64,000 nucleotides of DNA from Streptomyces sp. SCUT-3 (GCF_014083985.1 NZ_CP046907.1:1000501-1064500), one strand, 5' to 3'. Counted from the stretch's first letter, positions 8,047-16,854 are shown. A program made the numbers and translations. Notes: generated from the letters alone by a model not told the origin.

Positions 8047-9558
8047 GTGGGCGGAACGACGGCTGCCGGGTCCGAGGGGGCACCGCCCGGACCGCGGCCG
8101 GGACCACGCCCGGGACCAGGCTCGAAATTACGGCCGGTACCGCCGTCGGAGGCGTCGGAGGCGTCGGAGGCGTCGGAGGCGTCGGAGGCGTCGGAGGCGT
8201 CGGAGGCGTCGGAGGCAGGAGGATGTCCGAAGACCCGGCCGAGGGCCCACCGGCGCCGGATCGCGGCCCTCGCCGGGCCCGTCTACCTCGAACTGCTCGC
8301 CGGGGTGGTCACCGGGATCGTCGACATGCTGTGGGTGGCCCGCCTGGGCGGGGCCGCGGTCGCCGCGGTGACCGTCGCCACCAATGTCGAGAACGTGCTG
8401 CTGGGCGTGGTCCTCATGGCTTCGTCCGGCACCACCGTCCTGGTGGCGCGGGCCGCCGGGGCGGGCAGCCCCGGCGGGGTGCGCGCGGCCGTCCGCGGCG
8501 GCTGGGCGCTGTTCGCACTGGTCACCCCGGTCGTCGCGGTCGGCGGCTGGTGCGTCCGCGAACCGCTCGCCCGTCTCCTCCTGGGCGGTGCCGACGGGGG
8601 CGCGGCGGTGGAGTCCACCGCCGGGTTCCTCGCGGTCTCCCTGCCGGGCATCACGTTCCTGTACGCCCAGACCGTCCTCAACGGAATCCTCAAGGGCACG
8701 GGCGACACCCGCACTCCCATGCGTCTCGCGCTCCTCGCCAACGGCCTGAACCTCGCCCTGGACCCGCTGCTGATCCACGGGCTGCTCGGGATGCCGGAAC
8801 TCGGGGTCCGGGGTGCGGCCCTGGCCACCGTGGCCGGACGGTCCGCGGCACTCGCCGTCGGATTCGCGGTGCTCCGCGGCAACGGGCCGGTGCGCGAGGC
8901 GGCCCGGGCGCCGGGCACCGTGCCCGTCACGGCCGCGCTGCGCCGCACCGCCGCCGTCGGGCTGCCCCTGTCCGGCGACTTCCTGGTCCGGATGGCCGGC
9001 TCCCTCGCCCTGGTCGCGGTCGTCGCCCGGCTCGGCGTGACGCCGGTCGCCGCGTACGGCATCGCGACCAAGGCGATGTACGTGGTCACGATGGCCTTCT
9101 ACGCGGTGCGCCAGGCCACCGCGATCCACACCGCCCACCTGCTCGGGGCCGGCCACGACGAACGCTCCGCGATCGGCCGGCAGGCCGTGCTGACCGGAGG
9201 CGCGGTCGCGGTGCTCGCCTCGGTGCTCCTGCTCCCCACCGCGCCGTGGGCGATGCGGCTGTTCGGCGCGGAACCGGACGCGGCCGCCGCCGGCGCCCTC
9301 TTCCTGCAGTGCATCGGCCCGTACCTGGTCCTGCTCGGCTGCTTCATCCCCCTGGGCGGGGTGTTCGAGGGCAGCGGGGAGGGCTCACTGCTCCTGCGCG
9401 TGACCGCGCTGGGGACGGTGGCCCAACTGGCCCTGGCCCATGGCCTGTCGGGGCTCGGCCTGCCGGGCGTCTGCCTGGCGATGGCACTGAGCGCCGCCCT
9501 GCAGTGGGCCGCCGTCGCAGCCCTGTTCCGCCGCCTCGGGGCCGGCGCGGCACGCTGA
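8047..9558 (+). CDS. MATE-family efflux transporter with SEA tandem repeat
   Basis: 503 residues. After a variable cytoplasmic N-terminus come about 12 hydrophobic helices in two MATE repeats: RRRIAALAGPVYLELLAGVV, DMLWVARLGGAAVAAVTVAT, and KGTGDTRTPM after helix 5-6. These are MATE hallmarks for cation-coupled export of drugs or metabolites. Residues about 34-57 are eight copies of Ser-Glu-Ala, encoded by a 9-bp tandem repeat. GTG 8047 is preceded by GAAGGGGGAAGG, and an internal start after the repeat cannot be excluded. The divergent PadR gene and paired dyads suggest ligand-induced expression. A perfect hairpin follows. Confidence 0.87.
   Translation: MGGTTAAGSEGAPPGPRPGPRPGPGSKLRPVPPSEASEASEASEASEASEASEASEAGGCPKTRPRAHRRRIAALAGPVYLELLAGVVTGIVDMLWVARLGGAAVAAVTVATNVENVLLGVVLMASSGTTVLVARAAGAGSPGGVRAAVRGGWALFALVTPVVAVGGWCVREPLARLLLGGADGGAAVESTAGFLAVSLPGITFLYAQTVLNGILKGTGDTRTPMRLALLANGLNLALDPLLIHGLLGMPELGVRGAALATVAGRSAALAVGFAVLRGNGPVREAARAPGTVPVTAALRRTAAVGLPLSGDFLVRMAGSLALVAVVARLGVTPVAAYGIATKAMYVVTMAFYAVRQATAIHTAHLLGAGHDERSAIGRQAVLTGGAVAVLASVLLLPTAPWAMRLFGAEPDAAAAGALFLQCIGPYLVLLGCFIPLGGVFEGSGEGSLLLRVTALGTVAQLALAHGLSGLGLPGVCLAMALSAALQWAAVAALFRRLGAGAAR
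8146..8217. repeat. 9-bp tandem repeat encoding Ser-Glu-Ala units
   Basis: Seven perfect copies of tcggaggcg and one variant copy lie inside the 5' end of the MATE gene. The 9-bp unit keeps the frame, so copy-number changes alter only the length of the cytoplasmic tail. Confidence 0.9.
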
Positions 9559-9602
9559 GTGCGGTCCCGGCTGCCCCTCCCCCGGAACCGCAGGCGCCCG
9601 AC

Positions 9603-9630
9603 GGCTCCTGCCGGTGTTCCGGCAGGAGCC
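9603..9630 (+). terminator. Hairpin terminator after MATE gene
   Basis: GGCTCCTGCCGG, loop TGTT and CCGGCAGGAGCC give a perfect 12-bp stem 45 bases after the MATE stop. Confidence 0.8.
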
Positions 9631-9706
9631 GGCCGGCCCGCTCCCACCGGCCTGCGGCGCGCCCGCAGGACGAACGCCGGACCGGCTCCGGACGCGCCCG
9701 GGCGAA

Positions 9707-10150
9707 TCACAGGGAGTACAGGGCAGAGTGGCGATGGCGGGTCGGCGGGACGTCGATGCCGAGGTCGGTCTCCCACCACGGCCCGTCCGTGGCCGCCGCG
9801 CCCGCTCCGTACCGCGCTCGGATCGCGGCAAGGTCGTCACGGACGCCGCGGCGGGCCCGGCCCTCCTGCACGGCGGCGTCCCCGGAGACGCAGCCGCAGC
9901 GCATCAGATACACGGCCAGGCCCGTGAGCCGCCTGCGGTGCGTCAGCCGGGCCGGGCGCGGGCGCCGCCCCTCGGCCTCCGCCGCACGCAGTTCGGCCGC
10001 CGAGTACCGCAGGTCGGCGAGGACGTAGGGCGCGCAGCGGCCGAGGTGGGGACGCGCCTCGTACCAGCCGGCCAGGAAACCGTGCCGTCGGACGTGGTGA
10101 ACGGTGCGGGACACCGGTAACTCCCGGATGCGATCGGGTGCGTTCGGCAC
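9707..10150 (-). CDS. Hypothetical protein, 147 residues
   Basis: I do not recognise this protein. It is rich in Arg and Ala, contains RHGFLAGWYEARPHLGRC and a single short hydrophobic segment (LTGLAVYLMRCGC), and ends in a Trp/Tyr-containing tail. Codon bias is good over the whole frame, which supports a real gene. The GTG at 10150 has only a weak ribosome binding site, so the true start may be internal. It lies downstream of the DUF397 gene on the same strand, about 90 bases away, and may be co-transcribed with it. Confidence 0.5.
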   Translation of the reverse strand: MPNAPDRIRELPVSRTVHHVRRHGFLAGWYEARPHLGRCAPYVLADLRYSAAELRAAEAEGRRPRPARLTHRRRLTGLAVYLMRCGCVSGDAAVQEGRARRGVRDDLAAIRARYGAGAAATDGPWWETDLGIDVPPTRHRHSALYSL

Positions 10151-10243
10151 GGGCGGAACCCCGCACCGCCGGAAGTGCGGGCGCGGCCGAGGGCGCCCCG
10201 GGCCGAGATCGGGAGGCCGGGGCCACCGGGGCCGGGACAGGCT

Positions 10244-10456
10244 CTACGAGTCGACCGGAACGTCGGCGGGGCCCTGCCGGTCCGCCACGAAGGCGGTGAA
10301 CGCCGCCCAGGCGTCGGGCGCGAAGGTAAGCGACGGGCCACCCCGGTCCTTGGAGTCCCGCACGTGCACGGCGCCCGGAGCAGCCGCCACCTCGACGCAG
10401 TTGCCGCCCTCGTTGTCGCTGTAACTGCTCTTGAACCAGGCGAATCCGGAGTTCAC
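10244..10456 (-). CDS. DUF397 protein
   Basis: 70 residues. It has the DUF397 pattern: WFKSSYSDNEGGNCVEVA, VHVRDSKDR, and a hydrophobic F-x4-W-x2-F near the end. Start GTG 10456 overlaps the upstream XRE gene stop by 4 bases (GTGA) and is preceded by GGGGGAG. These small proteins are almost always encoded behind an XRE/DUF5753 regulator in Streptomyces and are thought to act with it, as in BldB/AbaA-type or Scr1-Scr2-type pairs. Confidence 0.9.
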   Translation of the reverse strand: MNSGFAWFKSSYSDNEGGNCVEVAAAPGAVHVRDSKDRGGPSLTFAPDAWAAFTAFVADRQGPADVPVDS

Positions 10457-11304
10457 AGCTCCCCCACCAACCGCTTGACCAGGGCCACAGACTCCCACGG
10501 AGTGAGCGCCTGAGAGCGCAGAATGCCATACCTCCGGCTCAAGACGCTCACCGATTCCGGCTTCGAAATCAAGGTGCTCTGCCCCTGCCCCTCCACATAG
10601 GCCAGGCTGCGGTGCTCTCCCGTCTCGATCAGGACCAGGGGGCCGGCCATACCCGCGTGCTCCTCACGCCGGGTCGGCATGACCTGGATCTTGACGTTGC
10701 GGAGTTCGGCGCACTCGACCAGCCGCTCCAACTGCCCCTTGAGAACCGCTGTTCCGCCCAAGGGACGACGGAGCACCGACTCCTCGATCACGAAGTTCAG
10801 CAACACCAGCGGTTCGCGCGTCAAGACCTCCCGCCGTTCGATCCGGGCCGCCACGAACCGCTCGATCGCCTCGTCCCCCAGTGGAGGGACGCGGACCCGG
10901 AACAGTGCTCTTGCGTACTCCTCGGTCTGCAGCAGGCCGGGGAACGTCTGGTTCTCGTACGAATAGAGGCTGACCGCGTCGGCCTCCAGCCTCGCGAAGT
11001 TCCGGAAGTGCGGCGGGTAGCGGGCCAGTTCAAGGAACTCCTTCCCGGCCCGGAGGACGCCTTCGGCGCGCAGCAGGTCGTCCACGCGGTCCACGAAGTC
11101 CGGCTGCGGGATGCGCCGGGCGTGCTCGAACGCCGCCACCGACGACTCCGAGTACCCGGTCATCCGACCCAGTTCCGTCTGCGTCAGTCCCGCCTTTGTA
11201 CGGAACAGCGCCAGTTGACGGCCGAAATAGCGCAACACCTCCGAAGCGGAACCGTCCTCCCCGTCCTGCACGCCCCGGGCGTCCGTCTCCCCCGCCTTAC
11301 GCAT
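10453..11304 (-). CDS. XRE-family regulator with DUF5753
   Basis: 283 residues. The helix-turn-helix is at about 30-75 (FRTKAGLTQTELGRMTGYSE, then SVAAFEHARRIPQ). The remaining 190 residues are the DUF5753 sensor-like domain (FPGLLQTEEYARAL, RIERREVLTREP, NVKIQVMPTR). ATG 11304 is chosen because GGGGGCAGG precedes it; the longer frame has no ribosome binding site. It is coupled to the DUF397 gene and divergent from the HATPase gene at 11449. A second copy of this three-gene layout occurs at 37-39 kb. Confidence 0.88.
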   Translation of the reverse strand: MRKAGETDARGVQDGEDGSASEVLRYFGRQLALFRTKAGLTQTELGRMTGYSESSVAAFEHARRIPQPDFVDRVDDLLRAEGVLRAGKEFLELARYPPHFRNFARLEADAVSLYSYENQTFPGLLQTEEYARALFRVRVPPLGDEAIERFVAARIERREVLTREPLVLLNFVIEESVLRRPLGGTAVLKGQLERLVECAELRNVKIQVMPTRREEHAGMAGPLVLIETGEHRSLAYVEGQGQSTLISKPESVSVLSRRYGILRSQALTPWESVALVKRLVGEL

Positions 11305-11448
11305 TACCTGCCCCCTGTTTCCGTTTCTGCCCCATCGGGCCGCATCGGCCTCCGCCGGCCTGCACGGTGGCCGACGACTGCTCACAGTCCCTCACCGTGA
11401 GGGTGTTTCCGCTGGTCAGGCTATGCGCGGAACGCAAAAGTCGGGGGC

Positions 11449-11889
11449 GTGAAAACCGAAATTACCTCTTCCGTGTTGTGCCGCCGGTTCCCCGCGACCG
11501 ACTACGGGGCGCACCTCGCCCGCCGTCGGGCGGTGTTCCACCTGACCGGTTGCGGGCACCCGCCGAAGAGCGACACCTCCACCGCCGTGGCGCTGATCGT
11601 CAGCGAACTCGCGGCCAACGCCGTGCGCCACGGCAGCGCGTCCGGGGAGGCGGCCGACGGTGGCTTCCGCCTGCGCGTCACGGCGGGCCCCGCGCCCTGC
11701 ACCGTCCGTGTCGAGGTCTCCGACGCCCTCGGCGGCGTACTGCCGTGGCTCACCCGGTGCGACGACGGCGAAGCGGAGTCCGGGCGCGGGCTGCTGCTGG
11801 TCGACTCGGTCGCCGCCCGATGGGGCGTCACCCCGCACGGCCCGGCCGGGAAGACCGTGTGGGCCGAGTACGACGCACCGCCGCCGTGA
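11449..11889 (+). CDS. HATPase_c-type ATP-binding protein (anti-sigma-factor kinase-like)
   Basis: 146 residues, a stand-alone GHKL ATPase domain of the RsbW/SpoIIAB-like group: N-box ALIVSELAANAVRHG, G1 box VSDALGG with the Asp, and G2 box SGRGLLLVDSVAARWG. Such proteins may phosphorylate anti-anti-sigma factors or bind sigma factors. Most Streptomyces copies beside XRE-DUF397 genes have no known target. GTG 11449 is the apparent start with a weak binding site. It is divergent from the XRE gene, with 144 bases between. Confidence 0.85.
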   Translation: MKTEITSSVLCRRFPATDYGAHLARRRAVFHLTGCGHPPKSDTSTAVALIVSELAANAVRHGSASGEAADGGFRLRVTAGPAPCTVRVEVSDALGGVLPWLTRCDDGEAESGRGLLLVDSVAARWGVTPHGPAGKTVWAEYDAPPP

Positions 11890-11996
11890 AGCGCCGGGCC
11901 GCGGCGAGCCGGGCCGTGGTGAGCCGGGCCGTGAAGTGCGGTTCCCCCGAAGGGTTTTCCCTCCCCCGCGCGGGCGGGGTGTGCCAGGGTGGGCGG

Positions 11997-12920
11997 GTGA
12001 CGCGCGACGAACTGCTGCACGCCCTGGCCAACCTGCGCCGCGCCCGGATCGGGGAAGTGCGGGCTCCGCACAAGCCCCTCCTGCTGCTGTGGCTGCTGGG
12101 CCGGTTCGCGGCCACCGGCAGCAGCGAGGTCGCCTACGGCGAGGCCGAGGGGCCCGTCAGCCGGATGATCAACGCGTACGGGCCGCCGGTGAAGAACGCG
12201 TCCGACGCGCGACGGCGGGCCGCCATGCCGTTCGTCCACCTGGAGCGCGAGCTGTGGGAGCTGCGCGACGCGCACGGCCGGCCGGTCGCGCACACCGTCG
12301 CCGAGAGCGGCCCGCGACTGCGCGAGCAGGGCGCGACGGGCCGCCTGGCCCCGGACGTCGAACGGCTGCTGGCCGATCCGGGAACGCTGGCCGCCGCGAC
12401 CCGCCTCCTCGTCGACCTGCACTTCACCCCCGCCCTGGAGCCCCTGATACTCGCCGACGCCCGCCTGGACCCGGCGGTGCTGGAGGAGACCGGGTACGTG
12501 CGGACGACGGTGCGGCGCCGCCCGCGCCGGGCCGGCTTCTCCGAGCAGGTGCTGGACGCGTACGGACGGGCGTGCGCGATGTGCGGCTACGACGGCGCGC
12601 TGGGCGGCCGGTCCGTCGGGCTGGAGGCCGCCCACGTGCGCTGGCACAGCCAGAACGGCCCGGACGAGCTCGGCAACGCACTGGCACTGTGCGAACTGCA
12701 CCACGCCCTGTTCGACCTCGGCGCCCTCGGCCTCACCGACGACCTTCGCGTGCGCGTCTCCCGCCACTACACCGCGCGCAGCACGGCGGGCCGGGCCGTG
12801 ACGGACCTCGATGGCCGCCCGCTGGCCGCGCCCCGGGACGGCGGCCCTTCGCCCGCCCCCGCCTTCGTCGCCTGGCACGGCCGGCAGGTCTTCAAGGACG
12901 GGCAGGTCCTGGCCGCGTAG
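11997..12920 (+). CDS. Type IV HNH endonuclease, phosphorothioate-DNA-dependent type
   Basis: 307 residues. The N-terminal two thirds (LLHALANLRRARIGEVRAPH, KPLLLLWLLGRFA, AAMPFVHLERELWELRD, LLVDLHFTPALEP) match the sulfur-binding domain of ScoMcrA-like enzymes, which recognise phosphorothioated DNA. The C-terminal part is an HNH nuclease: a Cys pair CAMC, EAAHVRWHSQ with the catalytic His, then GNALALCELHHALFD. Known relatives cut foreign DNA that carries a Dnd-type sulfur modification, so a genome with this gene should lack active DndACDE. GTG 11997 follows AGGGTGGGC. No Dnd modification genes are seen in the window, but a DndB-like gene lies at 57-58 kb. Confidence 0.85.
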   Translation: MTRDELLHALANLRRARIGEVRAPHKPLLLLWLLGRFAATGSSEVAYGEAEGPVSRMINAYGPPVKNASDARRRAAMPFVHLERELWELRDAHGRPVAHTVAESGPRLREQGATGRLAPDVERLLADPGTLAAATRLLVDLHFTPALEPLILADARLDPAVLEETGYVRTTVRRRPRRAGFSEQVLDAYGRACAMCGYDGALGGRSVGLEAAHVRWHSQNGPDELGNALALCELHHALFDLGALGLTDDLRVRVSRHYTARSTAGRAVTDLDGRPLAAPRDGGPSPAPAFVAWHGRQVFKDGQVLAA

Positions 12921-12923
12921 CGC

Positions 12924-12944
12924 CGGACGGCCGTGGGCCGTCCG
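12924..12944 (+). terminator. Hairpin after the HNH nuclease gene
   Basis: CGGACGGCC, GTG and GGCCGTCCG form a perfect 9-bp stem with a 3-nt loop immediately after the HNH stop codon. Confidence 0.7.
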
Positions 12945-13155
12945 TGCCCGCGAGCGTGGGTGCGGGCGCCGGAGCGCGGCCTCTCCCTCCGGGATCGCCG
13001 GGGCCGCGGAGTAAAAAGGCAGGATTGACTCGCCCTGCGAGGCCCCCGATGATCGCTCCGGACCAAGGACGGCAACCCGGTCCTCCCGCCGGGGCCGAAC
13101 CCGACCGCGGCGAGAAGGACAGGTGCCGGCCCGCGAACCGAGAGGATCCCCGACC

Positions 13156-14109
13156 GTGCACTCCGACGAACCGCGTACCAGCACCTCCGCCGCTCCCGTC
13201 CCGTCGTCCGCCCGGACCGTGGCCGTGCTCGGCCCCGGAGGGATCGGCGGCCTGCTCGCCGCGCTGCTCTCCCGCGCCGGACACCGCGTCATCTGCATCG
13301 CGGGCGAGGAGACCGCGGACGTCCTGCGCCGAAAGGGCGTCCACCTGGACAGCGGCCGGCACGGCTCCTTCACCGCCGAGGTCGAGGCGGACACAGCGCT
13401 GCGCGAGCCCGTCGGCCTGTGCCTGGTGGCGGTGAAGCACACCTCGCTGGACGCGGCGCTCGACCGCGTCCCGCCCCGGCACGTCGCAGACGGGCTGCTC
13501 GTGCCCCTGCTCAACGGCGTCGAGCACCCGGCCCTCCTGCGCGCACGCTACGGCGACCGGCAGGTGGCACCGGCCGTGATCCGCGCCGAGTCCACCCGCA
13601 CGGCCCCCGGCGTGATCGAACACGGCACCCCGTTCACCGAGATCGACCTGGCCGGACCGCAGGAACGCCTCGAACCGCTCGCCGCAATGCTCACGGCCGC
13701 CGGGGCGAACACCCGCGTCATGCCGGACGAGAACGCCGTCCTGTGGGCCAAGCTGACCCTCCTGGCCCCCTTCGCGCTGCTCACCACCCACCACCGGGCG
13801 CCCATCGGCAGCATCCGGACCGGGCGCCGGGAGGAACTGGAGGCCATGGTCGAGGAGGTCGCCGCGGTGAGCCGGGCCTGCGGCGGACCGGGAGACACCG
13901 CTCCGATCCTGGCCCGCTACGAGGCGTTCCCGGCCGCCACCAAGTCGTCCATGCTGCGCGACGCGGAGGCGGGGCGCCCGCTGGAACTCGACGCGATCGG
14001 AGGCGCCCTGCTGCGGGCCGCCGAGCGGCACGGCCTCCAAGTGCCGATCACGGCCCGTCTGGTGGCAGATCTCCAGCATGTCGCAGAGGGCTCCGGGCAG
14101 GCGGGCTGA
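13156..14109 (+). CDS. Ketopantoate reductase family protein (ApbA/PanE)
   Basis: About 317 residues. The N-terminal Rossmann domain has VAVLGPGGIGGLLAALLSRA. The middle shows CLVAVKHTSLDAAL and LLNGVEHPALL, and the C-terminal helical domain has WAKLTLLAPFALLTTHHRAP with the catalytic-type Lys. These features match 2-dehydropantoate 2-reductases, which reduce ketopantoate with NADPH for pantothenate and CoA synthesis. Many paralogues act on other 2-oxo acids, so panE is not claimed. GTG 13156 has GAGAGGA at good spacing. An in-frame GTG at 13123 with GAGAAGGA closer to it is the alternative. Confidence 0.82.
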   Translation: MHSDEPRTSTSAAPVPSSARTVAVLGPGGIGGLLAALLSRAGHRVICIAGEETADVLRRKGVHLDSGRHGSFTAEVEADTALREPVGLCLVAVKHTSLDAALDRVPPRHVADGLLVPLLNGVEHPALLRARYGDRQVAPAVIRAESTRTAPGVIEHGTPFTEIDLAGPQERLEPLAAMLTAAGANTRVMPDENAVLWAKLTLLAPFALLTTHHRAPIGSIRTGRREELEAMVEEVAAVSRACGGPGDTAPILARYEAFPAATKSSMLRDAEAGRPLELDAIGGALLRAAERHGLQVPITARLVADLQHVAEGSGQAG

Positions 14110-14311
14110 GCCGACGCGGGCACCGTCGCCCCGCCCGGTCGCCGGGGCGGGCCGCCGGGACCGGTCACGGGACCGGCCGCGTGACACGGGACCGGTGCGC
14201 CTCGTTGTCCTCTTGACCGCGCGGGAACCCCGGAGCACCCGGAACTCCGGGAACTCCGGGAGCTCCGGGGCCCTGCGCGCAGAGCGCGACGAGAAGAGAC
14301 GAGGACATGCG

Positions 14312-15214
14312 ATGCGCATCGGTTTCGCACTGCCGCAGTTCGGCGCACAGGCCCTGCAGGCCGGGCACGTCACCCGCTTCGCGCGGGAGGCCGAGGCGCT
14401 CGGCGCCGGCAGCCTGTGGGTCGCCGACCGCCTGTTCGCCGCCGTCGACCCCAGCGTCGGGTACGCCGGCACGGACACCGTCCCCGAGGAGTTCCGCACC
14501 GTCCTCGACCCCCTCGCCCTGCTCGCCGCGGCCGCCGCGGTCACCGACCGGGCCCTGCTGGGCAGCAGCGTCCTCAACGCCCCCTGGTACCCGCCGGCGC
14601 TGTTCGCCCGGCAGTTGACCACCATCGACCGGATCGGCGGTGGCCGGCTCCTGGTCGGCCTGGGCACCGGCTGGTCGCCCGAGGAGTACCGGGCCGCGGG
14701 CGTGCCGATGGACGAGCGCGGCGCCCGCCTCGACGAATGCCTCGACGTCCTCGACGCCTGGTGGACCACCGACCCCGTGGAACACCGCGGTGCGCACTGG
14801 GAGATCCCCGCCGCCCACGTCCGTCTCAAGCCGGCCCGCGCCCCGCGCCCCCCGCTCTACCTGGCGGGTTTCGCGCCCCGCGCGGTGGAGCGGATCGCCC
14901 GGCGGGCGGACGGCTGGCTGCCGATCGCCGCGGCGGGCGGGAAGTTCGACCCCGAGGCGGCGGTCACCGGACCGATGGCGCGGATCCGCGAGCAGGCCCG
15001 CCTCGCGGGGCGCGACCCGCAGGCGCTGGACGTGGTGCTGCGCGTCAACACCTCGTCCGGCACCACGGTGGAGGACATCGCCGGTGTCCTGCGGCGGGCC
15101 CGCGACAAGGCCGGTGTCGAGCACGCCTTCGTCGACCCCATGTACATGACTGACGACGTCGACCAGTGCCTGGAGCTGTGCGGCCGCGTCCTGGAGTCCG
15201 TCGGCCGGGGCTGA
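14312..15214 (+). CDS. LLM-class F420-dependent oxidoreductase
   Basis: 300 residues with the luciferase-like TIM-barrel pattern: MRIGFALPQFGAQAL, EAEALGAGSLWVADRLF, DPLALLAAAAAVTDRALLGS, FARQLTTIDRIGGGRLLVGL, GTGWSPEEYRAAGV and GFAPRAVERIARRADGWLP. These fit the F420-binding subgroup of actinobacteria. The reaction is probably hydride transfer to or from an unknown metabolite with coenzyme F420. ATG 14312 follows GACGAGGACATGCG. It may be co-transcribed with the preceding ketopantoate-reductase-like gene (202 bases away), but the gap argues for its own promoter. Confidence 0.85.
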   Translation: MRIGFALPQFGAQALQAGHVTRFAREAEALGAGSLWVADRLFAAVDPSVGYAGTDTVPEEFRTVLDPLALLAAAAAVTDRALLGSSVLNAPWYPPALFARQLTTIDRIGGGRLLVGLGTGWSPEEYRAAGVPMDERGARLDECLDVLDAWWTTDPVEHRGAHWEIPAAHVRLKPARAPRPPLYLAGFAPRAVERIARRADGWLPIAAAGGKFDPEAAVTGPMARIREQARLAGRDPQALDVVLRVNTSSGTTVEDIAGVLRRARDKAGVEHAFVDPMYMTDDVDQCLELCGRVLESVGRG

Positions 15215-15371
15215 CGGCGCGGACCTGCCCGAGTGCGGAGATCTCGTCCGGCAGTGGGGTGAGGCTGACGTTGCCCGGGTGGGTCTTGATGCCGGAGGGC
15301 ACCGACTCCACGTCTTCGTCGTCGTCCGCGGGCAGCCGACCTCGGAGGGAGAAGCGCCGGGTTCGGGACAG

Positions 15372-15992
15372 TTACCGCTCCCGGACGGCGTAGGTCACAT
15401 GCGTCACCCTCGGGGAGGGCTCCGCCCGGATCTGCTCCAGGGCCACGCGGCCGGCGTCCACTCCCTCGAACAGGCGGATTCCGGAGCCGAACAGCACGGG
15501 TGAGAGCGCGATCGAGAACTCGTCGACCAGGCCGGCGTTCACGTACTCCAGGATCGTTGCGCCGCCGCCCGCGATGCGGACGTCGCGATCGCCGGCGGCC
15601 TCGCGGGCCCGGTCGAGGGCGGACTCGATGCCGTCGTTGACGAAGTGGAACGTGGTCCCGCCCGGCCGCTCCCAGGGGTCACGCTCGGTGTGCGTCACGA
15701 CGAAGACCGGCGTGTGGAACGGCGCCTCCTCCGGCCACATCTGCTCGCCGGCGTCGAACATGCGCTTGCCCATCACGCTCGCGCCGGTGCGCTCGAACGT
15801 CTCCCTCGCGATGTCGTTGTCGCGCCCTTCCTCGCCGCCCTCGCCGAGCTTCAGGTTCTCCCGGAAGAACCGCTGCGGGAAGATCCACTGCTGGAGCTCC
15901 ATCCACTGCTGCCCCATCAAGTCCCCGGGGGAATCGGGCGCGATGAAACCGTCCAGCGACATCGACACGCTGAAGAACACCTTTCCGGCCAT
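15372..15992 (-). CDS. Dihydrofolate reductase family protein (RibD C-terminal-like)
   Basis: 206 residues: VFFSVSMSLDGFIAPD, GASVMGKRMFD, PVFVVTHTERDPW, IAGGGATILEYVNAGLVDEF and FGSGIRLFEG. This is the NADPH-binding fold of the YyaP/YwjB branch of the DHFR-like superfamily. These proteins are not folate enzymes in most cases and their substrates are unknown. The gene is the last of three translationally coupled genes (ArsR, SRPBCC, this), and its ATG overlaps the SRPBCC stop. The same trio recurs widely in Streptomyces. Confidence 0.85.
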   Translation of the reverse strand: MAGKVFFSVSMSLDGFIAPDSPGDLMGQQWMELQQWIFPQRFFRENLKLGEGGEEGRDNDIARETFERTGASVMGKRMFDAGEQMWPEEAPFHTPVFVVTHTERDPWERPGGTTFHFVNDGIESALDRAREAAGDRDVRIAGGGATILEYVNAGLVDEFSIALSPVLFGSGIRLFEGVDAGRVALEQIRAEPSPRVTHVTYAVRER

Positions 15993-16498
15993 CAGTCCTC
16001 AGCTCCCTTCGAGGCGATCTCGGTGACGTAGGCGGCCAGGTTGCCCAGGGTCTGCCGGCCGCTCTCGATCGCGTGGTACTTCTCGACCGCCTCGTCGCGC
16101 TGCTCCTTGGTGGGGAACACCGTGTGCATCCCGATCCGGGTCGCCGTGCCGTCGGGCTCGAACGTCAGGACCGACTCGAAGGCGTTCGGGTCGTCGCGGG
16201 TCTCACCGTGGAGCATCGCGATCCGTTCCGGCGGGGCGATCTCGGTCCAGGTGATCCACTCCTGGTAGTCCGTCCCGTCCGGTCCGTGCAGCACGAAGTC
16301 CCACTCTCCGCCGACGCGGAACTCGAACGCCCGCGTGGAGGTGGTGAACCCTTCCGGTCCCCACCACCGCGACAGGTGCCGGACGTCGGTGAACGCCTCG
16401 AACACCAGCTCCCGCGGGGCGTCGATGATCCGGGAGATGACGATCTCGCGGTCGGCCGTCGCCGACTGCGCCGGTGTTCCTTGTTCCGTCGTGCTCAT
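15992..16498 (-). CDS. SRPBCC/AHSA1-domain protein
   Basis: 168 residues forming one START-like helix-grip domain: REIVISRIIDAPRELVFEAF, HLSRWWGPEGFTTST, FRVGGEWDFVLHGPDGTDY and ERIAMLH, ending in the long C-terminal helix. Relatives are annotated as activator of Hsp90 ATPase homologues but more probably bind a hydrophobic ligand. It is coupled to the ArsR gene 3 bases upstream and the DHFR-like gene downstream. Confidence 0.85.
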   Translation of the reverse strand: MSTTEQGTPAQSATADREIVISRIIDAPRELVFEAFTDVRHLSRWWGPEGFTTSTRAFEFRVGGEWDFVLHGPDGTDYQEWITWTEIAPPERIAMLHGETRDDPNAFESVLTFEPDGTATRIGMHTVFPTKEQRDEAVEKYHAIESGRQTLGNLAAYVTEIASKGAED

Positions 16499-16501
16499 CG
16501 G

Positions 16502-16843
16502 CTACTCCGCTTTCCTTGTCTGCTTCAGGTCCTGCACGTAGGCGTCCAGTCGGTCGAAGCTCTCGTTCCAGAACTGCTCGAAACCGCCCGCCCACTCGTG
16601 GACGGGCCGCAGCCCGCCGGCGTCAAGGCCGTACAGGCGCTGCTTGCCTGCCTTGCGGTCGCGCACCAGCCCGACCTCCCGGAGCACCCGCAGGTGTTTG
16701 GACGCCCCCGGCTGGGTCATCCCCAACTCCTGGGCCAGCTCGGTCACCGACCGCTCACCCGCCCGCAGCAGCACCAGGATCTCCCGGCGCTGCGGCTCGG
16801 CGATCGCGTTGAAGACGTCCGACGTCGTCGCTGCTCGTGCCAT
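16502..16843 (-). CDS. ArsR-family winged-helix repressor
   Basis: 113 residues: IAEPQRREILVLLRAGERSV, TELAQELGMTQPGASKHLRV and LREVGLVRDRKAGKQRLYGL. No metal-binding Cys is present, so it belongs to the non-metal branch usually found with SRPBCC genes. It probably represses its own operon through the dyad just upstream of its ATG. Confidence 0.87.
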   Translation of the reverse strand: MARAATTSDVFNAIAEPQRREILVLLRAGERSVTELAQELGMTQPGASKHLRVLREVGLVRDRKAGKQRLYGLDAGGLRPVHEWAGGFEQFWNESFDRLDAYVQDLKQTRKAE

Positions 16844-16854
16844 GCGGCGATCAT

